Positions 12,431 through 23,415 of a DNA stretch of 64,000 nucleotides are shown piece by piece. The first letter of the stretch is position 1; each line of letters begins with the position of its first letter. The position numbers were made by a program, and so were the translations under genes. A model generated the notes under the pieces. It was not told where the DNA came from, did no database searches, and was given only the letters and a program-made list of their open reading frames with translations. This DNA is from Dimorphilus gyrociliatus (lineage: Eukaryota; Annelida; Polychaeta; Dinophilidae): positions 3,293,404-3,357,403 of the forward strand of contig CAJFCJ010000007.1 of NCBI GenBank assembly GCA_904063045.1, read 5' to 3'.

Positions 12431-15111
12431 ATGCCGAGACGTACACGGCAAACCGTTTCAAAGGCTGCAAAAGAAGAAGTTTTCGAAGAGCCACCAAAAT
12501 CTCGAAGGTACGTTATTTTCGAAAAGCCGGTGTTCCATTCCCAGGTTAAAAATCACCATATCTACCTTTTATTTATAGCAGAGGTCGCAAACGAGGACGT
12601 CCAGCTCAGAATGAAGTTACAGAAAACGAAAGTGTCAATAGACCAAGAAGAGCTGCAGCAAGAGCTGCTGAACAAGCAGCAGCAGCAGCTCAAATTGCCG
12701 AAGATGACTACGCCGCCATTGAAAAAGAGGAAGACGAAGAAATGGATATGGATGAACCGGAACAAGGAGCTGGTGATTCTAAACCCGTAAAATCAAAGAA
12801 ACCTCCTTCACCAACGAAAGCTGCGAAACGTTCTCGTAAAGCCGTTGAATATGAAAAAGACGAAGAAGAAGATGAAGATTATGCTGAAGACTTGGAAGAA
12901 GATGATGACTATGAGGTTGATGAAGATGATGATGATGATTGGAATAAACCAAAAAGAAGAAGATCAGGAGGGAAGAAAACTCCACCAAAAAGTCCTGGCA
13001 AAAAATCAGCCAAAAGTTCCAAAACTCCACCAGTACCAACTCGTCGTTCTTCCCGCACTAGTCGAAAGTCTAGGGAACCAGTTGAGGATGATGAACCAGA
13101 ATTTGAGGAAAGTCCTCGTAAGAGATCAAGCAGGAAAGCCAAGTCTGCTGCCGAAACTAAACTTGCCGAAGCTGAGGCAGACGATAGCAACGAACGTAAA
13201 ACGCCTGATGAAATGAACGATAAGCCCGAAGAAGATGCAATGGAAGAATGTCCACCTGAACCAAAAGAAGCTAAGGAGGTTAGTGAAACCGAAAAGAAAA
13301 AGACAGTTCCGATAAGCAAACCTGAAGAAAAGGTTGAGGATCAGCCAAAGGAAGCTCCTAAGGTTGAAGAGAAAGCCACTGAAAAAGAGGCTGAATTAGG
13401 CACAAAAAAGCAAGAGAAGAAAGAAGACAATATAGCAGATGACGAGGATGATGATGATGATGATGATGATGAGGGTAAAATGCAAATTGATGAGGAAAGA
13501 ACTGAGGAAAATACCGAAGAAAAACCAAAAGAGAAAATAGAAGAAAAATGTGAAAAAACGGAAGAAAAGTCTAATGATAAAATAGAGGAAAAGGTTGAAG
13601 AAAAGCTTGAGCAGAAACCTGATGAGAAACCCAAGGAAACTGCTGATAAAACCAAAGAAAAAACTGAGGAAAAGTCAGCTGAGAAACCCGATGAAAAAAC
13701 TGAGGAAAAATCAGCTGAGAAGCCTAGCGAAAAAGTTGATGATAAAACTGATGAGAAAATGGATGAAGAAACACCAAAAAATAGTGATCACGACGTTGAA
13801 GAAAAAAAGGAAGAACCTAAAGAGAAAGTTGAAGAGAAAATCATTGAAAAGCCAGAAGAGAGAGTTATTGAAAAACCTGATTCCGAATCAAAGAGCTCTA
13901 ATGTACCCGCAGCTGATGATATATCTAATAAAAATACTAAGGAAAAATCGGATGAAAAAGTGACTGATTCGTCTCCAGTAAAAGAAGCTGATGATAAAGC
14001 TGAAACCGCTACAGTTGAAAAGAAGGAGAATGGTGAAAAAAGTAATCAAAATGACAGTGAAAAAGAAATTTCACCAAAAAAACATTGCAATGGTGATGTT
14101 CAAGACCCTTTGTCGAGATCGTCAATCATTAATTCTAATGCTAAGCAAACTGATCCTAAGAACCGATTCTCTCTGGTAGTATACAATCTCTTGGCTGAAT
14201 TTCATTCTTCCCGTGGCTATCTTACGTGGACGACCCCAGAAGATCTTGATCAAGTGAATAGACATAAACTACTTGTAAAAGAACTCGATTATTTGGATGG
14301 GGACTTGCTTTGCCTTCAGGAGGTAGATGAAGCTTATTTTGCGAAGACCCTTCAACCAGAGCTAGCCAAGCAAGGTTATGAAGGTGTTTATTTCGCCAGA
14401 AAACAAAATTATACGGAAGGTTGCGCTACTTTCTATAGAAAAAGTGTGTTCAAATTGGAAAAAGAGGAAAAGGTGCATTTAGAAAAAGCAATTGTGGAGC
14501 AAGTTGAAGCGAGTGAGCAAAAGTCGAAAATTGAATCCGCTGTTACGAGTCCAGCCGTGATGATCGTCATGACTTTTCTCCATGAACCATCCGGTAATTC
14601 GATAACAATCGGAAATGTACATGTGGATTGGGCAAATTTTACAAATAAGAGTTTGATTAGTGTTCAATCAGCTTTAGCCGTCCGCAAAAGTGCCAAATCT
14701 CCGTACCATATAGTTGCTGGAGATTTTAATGCATTTCCAGATTCTCCAGCTTATCAAATTTTAACTGATGGAGCACCTAATGAAAAGAGCTCAAGTGTTC
14801 TATCAGGAATAAAGATCGAAGGTGAAAAATCACTTTTAGATCTTTGGAAAGATGGATTCAAACATTCTTCGAAAAATCTATACAGCGCTTACAAACGTGT
14901 TGCTGACAATGAACCAGAACTTACGAATTGCAACCCAGAATTATGGAAAGAAGAAAAGGGAAAGACTACAGATTATATTTGGTGTTCTCCCCTCATCGAA
15001 ACTCTAGATGTGCTTAGTGTTCCGCAAGTTAAGCAAATCGGCTGTAAGATTCCAAACAAGCAGTTTGCGTCTGATCATTTGTCTCTAAAAGCAACTCTTG
15101 CATTTCATTAA
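12431..15111 (+). CDS. AT-hook/acidic protein with a C-terminal CCR4-type (EEP) nuclease domain
   Basis: Two exons (12431-12507 and 12579-15111; donor GTACGT, acceptor TTATAG) encode 869 residues. Residues about 27-34 are an AT-hook (RGRKRGRP), which binds the minor groove of AT-rich DNA. Residues about 60-550 are low-complexity Lys/Glu/Asp repeats, including a run of eight Asp, with many E-K-x-E-E-K units and likely nuclear. Residues about 553-869 are an endonuclease/exonuclease/phosphatase-fold domain of the nocturnin/PDE12/CCR4 type. Its active-site set is complete: YN near the start, LQEVD (about 605), NVHVDW, AGDFNAF (about 740), TTDYIW (about 825) and SDH (about 857). Such enzymes usually act on RNA poly(A) tails, 2'-5' oligoadenylate or NADPH; the substrate here cannot be read from sequence. 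The fusion with a chromatin-like N-terminus is unusual to me. Other-frame ORFs over the repeat region are shadows. Confidence 0.88.
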
Positions 15112-15855
15112 CTTAGTCATACTTTATGTACTAAATAGATGAGTGTTTAGTTTAACAACTCTGCCATAAATAATGACTTCGAAACGAGTGATCAGTTTTC
15201 TTTTAAAAGATGAGCTCTAAATTACCTTGTGTATAACGTGATTGTCACATAAGATGTTTGTTAAGTTTCGAATTTCAGTACTTGGGTATATTTCTTATTC
15301 ACTCTATGTATATAAATATGTTACTCTTACTTGAATTCAGATTACGTGAATTGATGAGTATTTCTATCTTGATCGTTCTATATATAGTTACCAAAAAGAG
15401 TTTTAATATTTAGCCCTAGTTTTGCATACAGTCGTTCATAAATTAAAACTGACTTTTATTTTACTTCAAACATTTAATTCGGTGATTTTACCTCACGATT
15501 TCTTATCACAAGACTCTTAGAAAGGAAATTCATGCATATTAATAAGCTTGAGTTGCCTTGAAGAGGATTGGTTAAAGTAGACCGGAAACATTTCACCTAC
15601 AACAGCTGGCGCCATATAGTGGAGTAATTAGCAGACAACAGCCCAAACAACGTAAAACGAGATCAGGTGTGACTCGATATAACAACTACACAATCTGGTG
15701 ATAACCGTCAATCTTATATAATTTATAGCGTCAGCTATATTGGCTGAGGATCTATGCAAGGATACTGATTATATCACGAACTTCCTTATGAGAAGATAAA
15801 AAAAACACTAAGTCGTCTTTAAACACACAAGGAGAATAAACAGACTAAATTTAGA
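15112..15855 (+). promoter_or_regulatory. Gap with 3' UTR and promoter of the next gene
   Basis: There is no ORF of note. The left part is AT-rich and is probably the nuclease gene's 3' UTR. Near 15600-15670 the composition becomes mixed, with CAGCTG, GGCGCC and a TAATTA-like core, and this is the likely promoter of the membrane-protein gene that starts at 15856. Confidence 0.4.
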
Positions 15856-17230
15856 ATGGGTAAGTTAAGAAATAAATTGTTTTTTTAATCTTTATCATTC
15901 CTAAGATAATGAGTTGTACTTTTTTAATTTTTAGCGGTGAGTGGAGGTACAATTGCTGGTATTATTGTTGTAGGAGTGATTGGTGTATTTGCCGTAATTG
16001 CTGTTATTTTCTTTCTAGTTAGATGGTACCTGTAAGTTTTTGATCAAACAAACACTAGATCCGAGATAACTATATAATCCACTTATTTAAACTAATAGAA
16101 ATAAAAATAAGAAAAAGAAAAAAAGTAACGATGTGGAAAAAGGAACAATGGCCAAAGAAAACAGGGCATTTGATAATATTAGTGAAAATATTCCGAAAAT
16201 TCAGAAGCCAGCTGGAGTAAAGTTATATCAACCAAGAGACGTGGTACGACATAATGGTAACTTGGAAACATTAGACGTCAGAAGGCTACCTAAAGGAAAA
16301 GGCTCCAGATCGAATTCCGATCAACCAAGAAAACTGAAATCAAGTCTCAAAACCCGAACTAAAAATGGTTATGAACCATCCGATAGTGACACATCGTGGA
16401 CGAGTGATGCTAATTCGAGCGCAGGTAGCGTTATGCTTCCAGTTCCTTCTCCTCATGACCCAGGATCAACTTGGATTACTGAAGCTGGATCCACAAATGG
16501 CTTACCTCCTAATTTGGCTCAAAAGTTTTATATGCCATCATCTAAACCTAAAAAGAGCTCATCTAAACAAAATTCATCACAATCCTCAATAGCTTCCTCT
16601 CAAAAACCTTTAGCTGCCTCTTCGCCAGTTGCGATTCGTACAATCCCCAATGTTGGAAAAGTTAATTCAAGTATTGAATCAAGTTGTACTGAAATTGAAG
16701 ATAATACCATGGGTGCTAGAAATCAAGCTTTCATTCCGGATAACCCACCAAATCGAGGTAACTACAACGATCAAATGCAAATGTATTTGAGGACAAAAAG
16801 TGATTCGGATGCTCCTTACGAGGGTCCTTCGGAAACAATCTCATCCCGCCATTCCGAGCCTCCATTTGGTCGAAATTCTCCATCACCAGATAAAGTTTGG
16901 TCAAATTTCTCTTCAGAGAGCTCTCGCAGTAAAAAAGTGTCATTTGAGATACCGGAGAAAGAAGTAAACGTAAAGAAAAAAGTCAAATTAGAAGACTTGA
17001 ATGCGGGACAACTCCAAAGAATTATTAAAAGTGCTCCTTATATCCCACATAGTCGCTCCAGACCAAAGCGTAGAAGCTTTGGAAAGGGCACAAGAAGTGG
17101 GCCTAGCCAGCCAAAGTCAAATAGTCTGCCACCACAGCATAGAATGAGTAACGAAAATTCTAATAATAATTCCGGATACTCTAATCCTGCTCATAATACT
17201 TCGAATCAGTCTGTCGAAACGGACGTTTGA
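15856..17230 (+). CDS. Single-pass membrane protein with long disordered cytoplasmic tail
   Basis: I do not recognise the family. Three exons (15856-15859, 15935-16031, 16099-17230) give 410 residues in one frame; both donors are GTAAGT. Residues 1-8 are a short N-terminus rich in Gly/Ser. Residues about 8-31 form one transmembrane helix (GIIVVGVIGVFAVIAVIFFL). A Lys cluster (NKNKKKKK) follows directly, placing the tail in the cytoplasm by the positive-inside rule. The remaining 365 residues are Ser/Pro/Asn-rich and apparently disordered, with basic patches and a KKVSFEIP stretch that is a weak RVxF-like match. There is no signal peptide, so it is probably a signal-anchored (type III) protein. 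It ends 95 bp from the convergent gene on its right. Confidence 0.75.
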
Positions 17231-17325
17231 TCGACTCTGCATACGTTGATAATTTTATAGTTTTTTTTCTACGCTTATCTGTGATTTGTTACGTATTCTT
17301 TCTTTTGTTAACACTAACATTTCGG

Positions 17326-18530
17326 CTAAATTACATTCCAAATTAACTCTTTAAAACACTCGTTTGTAAAAAAATGTTCACCTAACGATTTCCAAGCTGC
17401 TCCGTAACGGTGCAATACTTTCTCTATCTCGAATAAACTAGCTATGTTTGAGTCAGGGCACACAGATAGCTTCCTGAAGGAGTGGTTAACTTCATCGTTA
17501 TTTATAATATCAAGCGACCGTCTTAAATACACTCTAAATGGATTTATAATTGTTTCTAGATGCGATGTCTGTTGATTAAAGAGTGCAGGTTGAATTTCTT
17601 CAATATCTTCCCCACGTTTAATTGACAGAACAGTTAAAGCTCGTAAAAGACGTAACCACATACAAGCCGAATGAACTTCTTCAAGTTTCCTTTTCTCATG
17701 GATAATATATTCGATTATAGGTATATTGGTTGGGGAGTTTGCATTATGAAATTCAGTAGCCAGCTGAATCCACAGTTCTGACTTTTCCTCGTCATTTACA
17801 TCTTCTTTGTTCAAAATGCAATAAAAATCTTCTGGTCTTGTCATTAATCCAGTTGAGTCGATATTTTTAAAGGATTGCTTAAAGAGTTCCCAGCTGCCAC
17901 AGAGTAATTTCGTGGCAGCGTTTATACTAATCCACGTAGAATCTTCCTCATCCATGGGAATCCTACTAAGTGAACCAACTGTTTCGGCATTGGAATCTTT
18001 TATACTCTCATCAAATCTTATGAGAGCGTACCATAAACTCTCCATTTTCAAAATGATGGAGTCCTCATCTTTCTCACTCAACTGGAATGATTTTCTCAAG
18101 GACTGTACAATATGAAGTAATTTTTTGGAATTATATGATTTTAATCTAGTTTTATTAGAGCCAGGAGATGGATAGGGAAAGATTGCGTCAATAGTAACCT
18201 TCTTCTCCTTCTCAGAAAAACGAACCCGTCTAGTAGAGGTAGCTGTTGCTTGAACTTCTTTCTCAATATGCTGTGAATTATTTTCATTTGGAAAAATTTT
18301 TCTATTCTTTGCGAATTCTTTAACGAAGAGTCCGAATGCTGCAAGTAATAACAACACCAAGGAGGCTATTCCAGTAATGAGAACAAGGCAGTTAAGCGAG
18401 CAATGTGTCAATGTAGCTATAACCGTTTCAATGTGTTAAAATATTAGCTTAAAAAGCGTTTTTTTAGAAATATTCTACCTTGAGTAGTATTGTGAAACGA
18501 TACGACTAAATTATCCACGGACAAGTTCAT
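17326..18530 (-). CDS. Single-pass membrane protein with possible PP1-docking motif
   Basis: Exons 18530-18479 and 18416-17326 (donor GTAGAA, acceptor TTATAG) give 380 residues. The long exon alone has no Met at its start, so the short first exon is required. The N-terminus carries NLS and NTT glycosylation sequons, then a transmembrane helix at about 28-49, then FAKNRK, giving a lumenal N-terminus and cytoplasmic body. Residues 81-84 are RVRF within RRVRFSEKEKKVTI. This fits the RVxF docking motif for protein phosphatase 1 and resembles the KVRFSEKVTV core of PPP1R15 proteins. The Trp/Arg-rich segment that follows in PPP1R15 is absent. Residues about 120-380 form a helical, Trp- and Leu-bearing domain I cannot name. 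Phosphatase binding is inference. The claudin-like gene lies 233 bp upstream on the same strand. Confidence 0.72.
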
Positions 18531-18763
18531 ATCTAAAATGTTCGATAAAAAGAACACTTTTTTTTTTTCAAATTGTTTTTTTTTTATTATACGTAACGTT
18601 TTCGTTCTTCTCTTTGTTTAAATATCATATTTATTCTGATAATAATTTTAATAAGGATAAAAAAATAACAAACAGAATATTCTTTACAAAAAATTGTTTG
18701 TACATCGTTTTTTTTTAAAAAAAAGGGTTTAAAAAATTTTTCTTCATCTAAAATTTTAATCGT

Positions 18764-19610
18764 CTAATCATCATCTTCTTTCTCGACTGCCATATCTATT
18801 AAAACCATAAAAAGTGCTCCAAATGTAAAAACACAAGAGACTACTGCTAAATAAAAAGCCCATGATAATTGACCAATTTGAACCGTTCTAAAGGGAATTT
18901 TCTCCTGAAAGTTAAAATAGTCGTTGTATTTTCCAGCCCACGTTCCTATTCCCACGATCAAGAATAAACCTAAATGGTCGTAAAATATATTATTTAATAA
19001 AATTAGTAAACACAGATGTATTATGCAAATATCACTAACCCGTTACTCCAAGACCTATCAAAGCGAGAATGTGTCTATGTTTAATTGTATCTACGAATAC
19101 GAGGAGGACGATTGTAGCTATTGCAAGGAGGAAAGAGAAGAAAGCCAATGTCATAAAAGACTGCGCCGCTTTATGCCAATCTGGAAAAACCAAAATGTCA
19201 ATTAATATCAAGTATAACTTTTATTGTTTAAGTTACAGTATAATTCTATTAACGTTCTTATTTAAATGGGATAATACTATTTGATATGTGACTATGGCCT
19301 TAATAATAACTTTTATTTGTTTAAAAGGCTATCAAGGTATTTGGGTAAAAGTTCAGGTGAACCAAAATTTTTTATACGAACCATCTGTTCGCCAGTCAAT
19401 GAAGTCCGTACAACTTTCGCCACCGTTTACTGGATAAGTACATCTTCTCCATAAACCTATGTGTTCGTCCCTTGTACTATATAAGGGATCGGTTTTAGCC
19501 CAATGAGGCGCTCCGAAACTGATGAGGAACAGTAGAAAGGCGATTATGGTCAGCAGTGCTCCCACCTTCGGCCACATGCTTTCTGACAAAAACGCTTTTT
19601 TCTTGTCCAT
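18764..19610 (-). CDS. Claudin/PMP22-family tetraspan membrane protein
   Basis: Three exons (19610-19382, 19180-19040, 18969-18764) join in one frame to 191 residues, normal for this superfamily. There are four hydrophobic helices: about 14-34, one beginning near residue 84, the start of exon 3, and the LSWAFYLAVVSCVFTFGALF segment near the C-terminus. The first extracellular loop has the family signature W-GLW-C-C: W37, GLW at 52-54, C57 and C67. Members form septate or tight junction strands or act as membrane-channel partners; which applies here is unknown. The acidic tail EKEDDD lacks a clear PDZ ligand. The first donor is GTTCGT and the second GTTAGT, both unusual at position +3; the first is forced because the alternative GTATAA donor causes an immediate stop. 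Confidence 0.85.
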
Positions 19611-19767
19611 TCTAATAGTTTTCTTAATTACTTAGATCAGGTAAGTCTACCTGTTTATCCGGATGTAGATAGCGCCATCTACTTACAATGGTAGTAATCG
19701 TTGAGTGTTTTAAATTCGTAACCGAACTTGCAAAATTACGGCGTGACAAATGAATTCGCCTTAAAAA
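19611..19767. promoter_or_regulatory. Compact divergent promoter, claudin-like gene and TRUB2
   Basis: Only 157 bp separate the two oppositely oriented start codons (19610 on -, 19768 on +). The stretch must hold both 5' UTRs and core promoters. No TATA box is obvious, and no further motif is claimed. Confidence 0.6.
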
Positions 19768-21150
19768 ATGGGTACACCTTACGCTCCTAACATATTTAAG
19801 GCCCTAGAAGGGGTTTTTTGCGTATATAAACCTGCCGATTTTTCAATAGGCCGATTGTTATATCATGTTAGAAATAATATAGTTCAGGACTTGAATAAAA
19901 TAAATGTAAGGCCAATGCGAAGAAAGTTTTTCACTGATGAAACTAAGAAAGACGAAGATGGTCTTCCAATGATCTTAGACGTGCCCGATCTAGCAGATCA
20001 TACACTTGGTAAAAAAAAAACATAATAATAGTAAACTAATACAAATAATATTTTTGTTCTTTACAATTATTTATTAACAATTGACTTTAATATTTACAAA
20101 TCCTTTCTCCACTATCTTCTTATGTTTAGTGATTGGTCCAAGATATACGGCGGAAGATATCGATCTGAAATGTATAACACCCTTACACAAGCTCTCCTCA
20201 GGAGTTACTCGTTAGTAATTGCTTATTTAAAAAAAAGTGCCTATTGAAAACAATTTTAAATGAATTTTTTAGTTTTATCCTGCCAAAACCATAGCCAACT
20301 GAGAAAAATACAAAATAGATTTAATGTTCGCGTTCATCATGTCATCGGAATGCTTGGAACTGCAACTAATGATTTTACAGTTAATGGTTCAATTGTAGAA
20401 AGATCAAAGTTCAGTAAGCGTTATATTTAAAATGGAAAGCGATTACGAATTGATTAATAAATCTTTTCCAGAACACGTTGATCACAATAGAATCGATAGA
20501 GTATTAGCAGGAATGCAAGCCGGCCATCAGCGTTATATGTTCCAGTAAGTTACCATATAATTAAAGAGGAAAAGTGCATGACGACTATAGAAGACTTTTT
20601 TTTTTTTCATTACAAATACAATCAGAGCTTGTAATGTTGACCCACAAAGTCAAGAAGCTTACGAATTGGCCATTAAAGGTTTAATAAGGCCCACGGATCC
20701 ACAAGCTGGTCCTGTTGTCTACGGAATGAAGTGTACAGCATTCAGTCCTCCGTATTTTACTTTGGAGGTAAACAAAGCACAAAAACTAGATAAAAAAATA
20801 AATTAATTTACTTTTTTTTTTGTTTTTTATTTCAGATTCACTCTGTAAATGAAACTTGTATTTATTTGCATAAACTTGTTCACGAATTAGGCCTAGAATT
20901 ACGAACAAACGCAACAACCGTTAAATTAAGAAGAAGTAATTACGGTAGATTCACAACTAATCACGCTCTGTTAAGGAAACATTGGACTCCGGAGAATATA
21001 GTAGAAAATATAAACATTTGTAAGAAATGTCTAGAAAAAGATAGAGATAATGAAAAACTGATAAAAAGAATTGACGTAACCGACGACAATTTCTTATTAG
21101 AGGATGAAGACGAGGAAGAAGTACATTTATTACCAACTACAAATGAATAA
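19768..21150 (+). CDS. trub2: TRUB2-type mitochondrial mRNA pseudouridine synthase homologue, active site degenerate
   Basis: Six exons (19768-20008, 20130-20210, 20273-20413, 20472-20544, 20626-20767, 20836-21150) give 330 residues; human TRUB2 has about the same length. TRUB2 converts uridine to pseudouridine in mitochondrial transcripts and supports mitoribosome function. Family blocks are clear: LEGVFCVYKPADF at the N-terminus, LGTATNDF, SQEAYELAIKGLIRP, KLVHELGLELRT and LLRKHW. Two key positions are changed. The catalytic Asp lies in HRLDAQASGV in the human protein; here residues 99-106 read LHKLSSGV, three residues shorter and without Asp. The conserved Tyr of the DYTVRG block is His (VRVHHVIGMLG). 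The protein may therefore bind RNA without catalysis. The second donor is GTTAGT. Confidence 0.9.
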
Positions 21151-21286
21151 ACGCTGTTAGATATACTGTATTATTAGGTTAATCCTATTCAATTTGCTTG
21201 AATAACTGAAGTTTAATCTTAAAAAGAAAAAAAGCTGATCATTTCTCGTTATTGAATTAATTTATACGGTCACTTGGTCTTTTCCT

Positions 21287-21292
21287 AATAAA
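21287..21292 (+). terminator. Likely poly(A) signal of TRUB2
   Basis: AATAAA 137 bases after the stop codon. Another AATAAA overlaps the stop itself (ATGAATAAACG). Confidence 0.45.
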
Positions 21293-21378
21293 CGAATACG
21301 CCTTATTATAAATATTGATAAAAAGAAGAGGGTTAAAGAAATAAATAACCCTAGAATAAGTCTGAATGGTAAGGCAAT

Positions 21379-21555
21379 TCAGGTGTCGCTATAATACGGA
21401 AGGTTTTGAATTCCCAGTAAGCCTAGCGCATTTTCTTTGTATTTAGTCAGAAGTGTGACGTGTGCGCATACGGCGTGCTGGTCTGGTAAACTATTATTAT
21501 AAACGTCGAAGATATCATCAATAGAATATAAACTGTTCAATTTCTTATCCTCCAT
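21379..21555 (-). CDS. Possible small protein of 58 residues, unrecognised
   Basis: An ATG at 21555 in a fair context (TAAAATGG) opens a 58-residue frame with a mixed, protein-like composition: an acidic helical start (MEDKKLNSLYSIDDIFDVY) and a Leu-rich end (ENALGLLGIQNLPYY). It is not repetitive, unlike most short ORFs here. I know no family for it. It overlaps the likely 3' region of TRUB2 on the other strand. It could be an intact small protein, the last exon of a minus-strand gene, or chance. Confidence 0.35.
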   Translation of the reverse strand: MEDKKLNSLYSIDDIFDVYNNSLPDQHAVCAHVTLLTKYKENALGLLGIQNLPYYSDT

Positions 21556-21750
21556 TTTACAGGAAATAGTAGTGAGAGAGAGAGAAAAAAAAAGCTGTGT
21601 ATATTTAATTCTATTGCAATTCAAACAAAAGCTTATTTTAATAAAATAAAAAGAAAAAGATTCCTCATACTTCTCTAGATCATTTCATGGCTTTAAGCTT
21701 AATGACAGGTAATTTATTTTGAACTTTTAATTTGTTCGTATGTGCGGACA

Positions 21751-21772
21751 GAGAGAGAGAGAGAGAGAGAGA
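21751..21772. repeat. (GA)11 microsatellite
   Basis: Pure GA run in intergenic DNA. Confidence 0.95.
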
Positions 21773-22696
21773 AAGAATACAATATACTGATTCCACATTA
21801 CTAATCTCATTACGATTAATTAATGAGACGTATTATGAGGGAGAGGGAAAAAAAACATTTTTTACTCCAAATGTGTTAAATCAATGAACGAACAAAATCG
21901 ATATTTTTTTTCTCTCTACTACCGTTTTTCACATGGAAGAAAGGTTGATTTTTATTATTTATTTATCATTATTATTGTTATCCATGTGCATTGGTTGTTT
22001 AGTCTATTATTATATGTTATAAATAACCTACAAGAGTATTAATCTCGTTGATATATTGGAAAAAACAGGTGATTTCAGTTATATTTTTTCTATTAATTGA
22101 TGGACGAATACGAAGAGAGGAATGTTTATAAAAAAAAATAATAGATAGATTGATAGAGACTATTAAGCAGAAAGATATATATAAATAAAGATAATAAATC
22201 TTATTTAACATAAATTAAGCGTTAATTTTAGCTAATTTAAAGCCTTAAACTATCTATTCTTTATTAACTGGTTGCCAGTATTTATTTAAAGGTATGCAAG
22301 AGAAGAGTTTGAAGAGAGGTACGTTGCCTGAATAATGATTGTTGTGGAATGTTATGAATTTGTATATAGATTACTAAATTTCTTTTTATAACATTTATCA
22401 AAACTTTCTCTCCAGTGGGGAATTTATGATAATAACCTTTGTTTTAAAGTTCTTTATAAAGCAAATAATAATAAAAGAGGTATTAATGTTTTTCGTATGA
22501 ATTATATCCTGAATAAGATGTTTTACTCTATAATCATGAATAGGTTGTCCTGTGAACGAATGTAGTGTATATGTATCTTATATCATGGATAATTTCATGT
22601 ATTATCTATAAAAAAAAACGTTTTGTAAGTGCACTTTTATTATCCTAGAAATAATGGGTGGAGTCGAGTGTTGATACATATTCTTTACCGTACTGT

Positions 22697-22700
<4 letters not shown>

Positions 22701-22740
<40 letters not shown>
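22701..22740. repeat. (TA)20 microsatellite
   Basis: Pure TA run of 40 bases. Confidence 0.95.
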
Positions 22741-22744
<4 letters not shown>

Positions 22745-23415
22745 ACCTAGAGTTTAATATCTGCTTGAACGATTTTATCTATTTATTTATCTTACAAAAT
22801 ATCGTTTAATTATTTTTTTATAACAGAAAAGTATTCCTATTTCCTCCTTCTCTTATCCTCTCTCCCTCTCTTCTCCTGTTTAATTAGTCTCTTTTGATAG
22901 ATATATCAATAATATTTCACTTATTTTTTTTTATCTTATTAATATTGATAAACCAACCGTTCAGCCTGTTAAAAACTTTTAATGTTGCTTATCAAAATGT
23001 TTTAGATATTAGATAAGTATCTTTTAATATTTAGTTTCTACAAAGGAATAGGATCAGTCAGGCATTATCATTTTATATCGTTCCTAACCTCGGTGTTTAA
23101 AATTCATCGACGCCTGAAAAAATTTGAATAATTTCTAAAAATTCATAATCTAAATATGTCTTCGTTTCTGTTCTCTAATGAATGTCGAGAAGCGGTTGAT
23201 GAATGTTCAACAGTAATGCGTACGGATATCGATTGTTACACGGAGTAAGATTTAAGCCTATACATTTTTTTTTCTATTTTTACCATATGAGGAAGGTTGG
23301 TTGAGTAATATTGAAAAAGAGAAAAACTGTCAGTTTTTTTTACTATTACTGTCATTGTTTCTTTTTTTAAAAATAATTCTATAAAGTGGCCTCGCATTTA
23401 ATTTAATCTAAAAAC

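Larger units (their letters stand above)
21556..23415. other. Intergenic region between TRUB2 and the cordon-bleu gene
   Basis: About 1.9 kb of AT-rich DNA with two long microsatellites and no supportable coding sequence. The right end should contain the cordon-bleu promoter and 5' UTR. Confidence 0.5.

Noticed and set aside
12562-14179. Several long ORFs in other frames over the nuclease gene's acidic repeats
   Set aside because: They are low-complexity shadows (poly-Ser or poly-Lys) of the repetitive coding strand.
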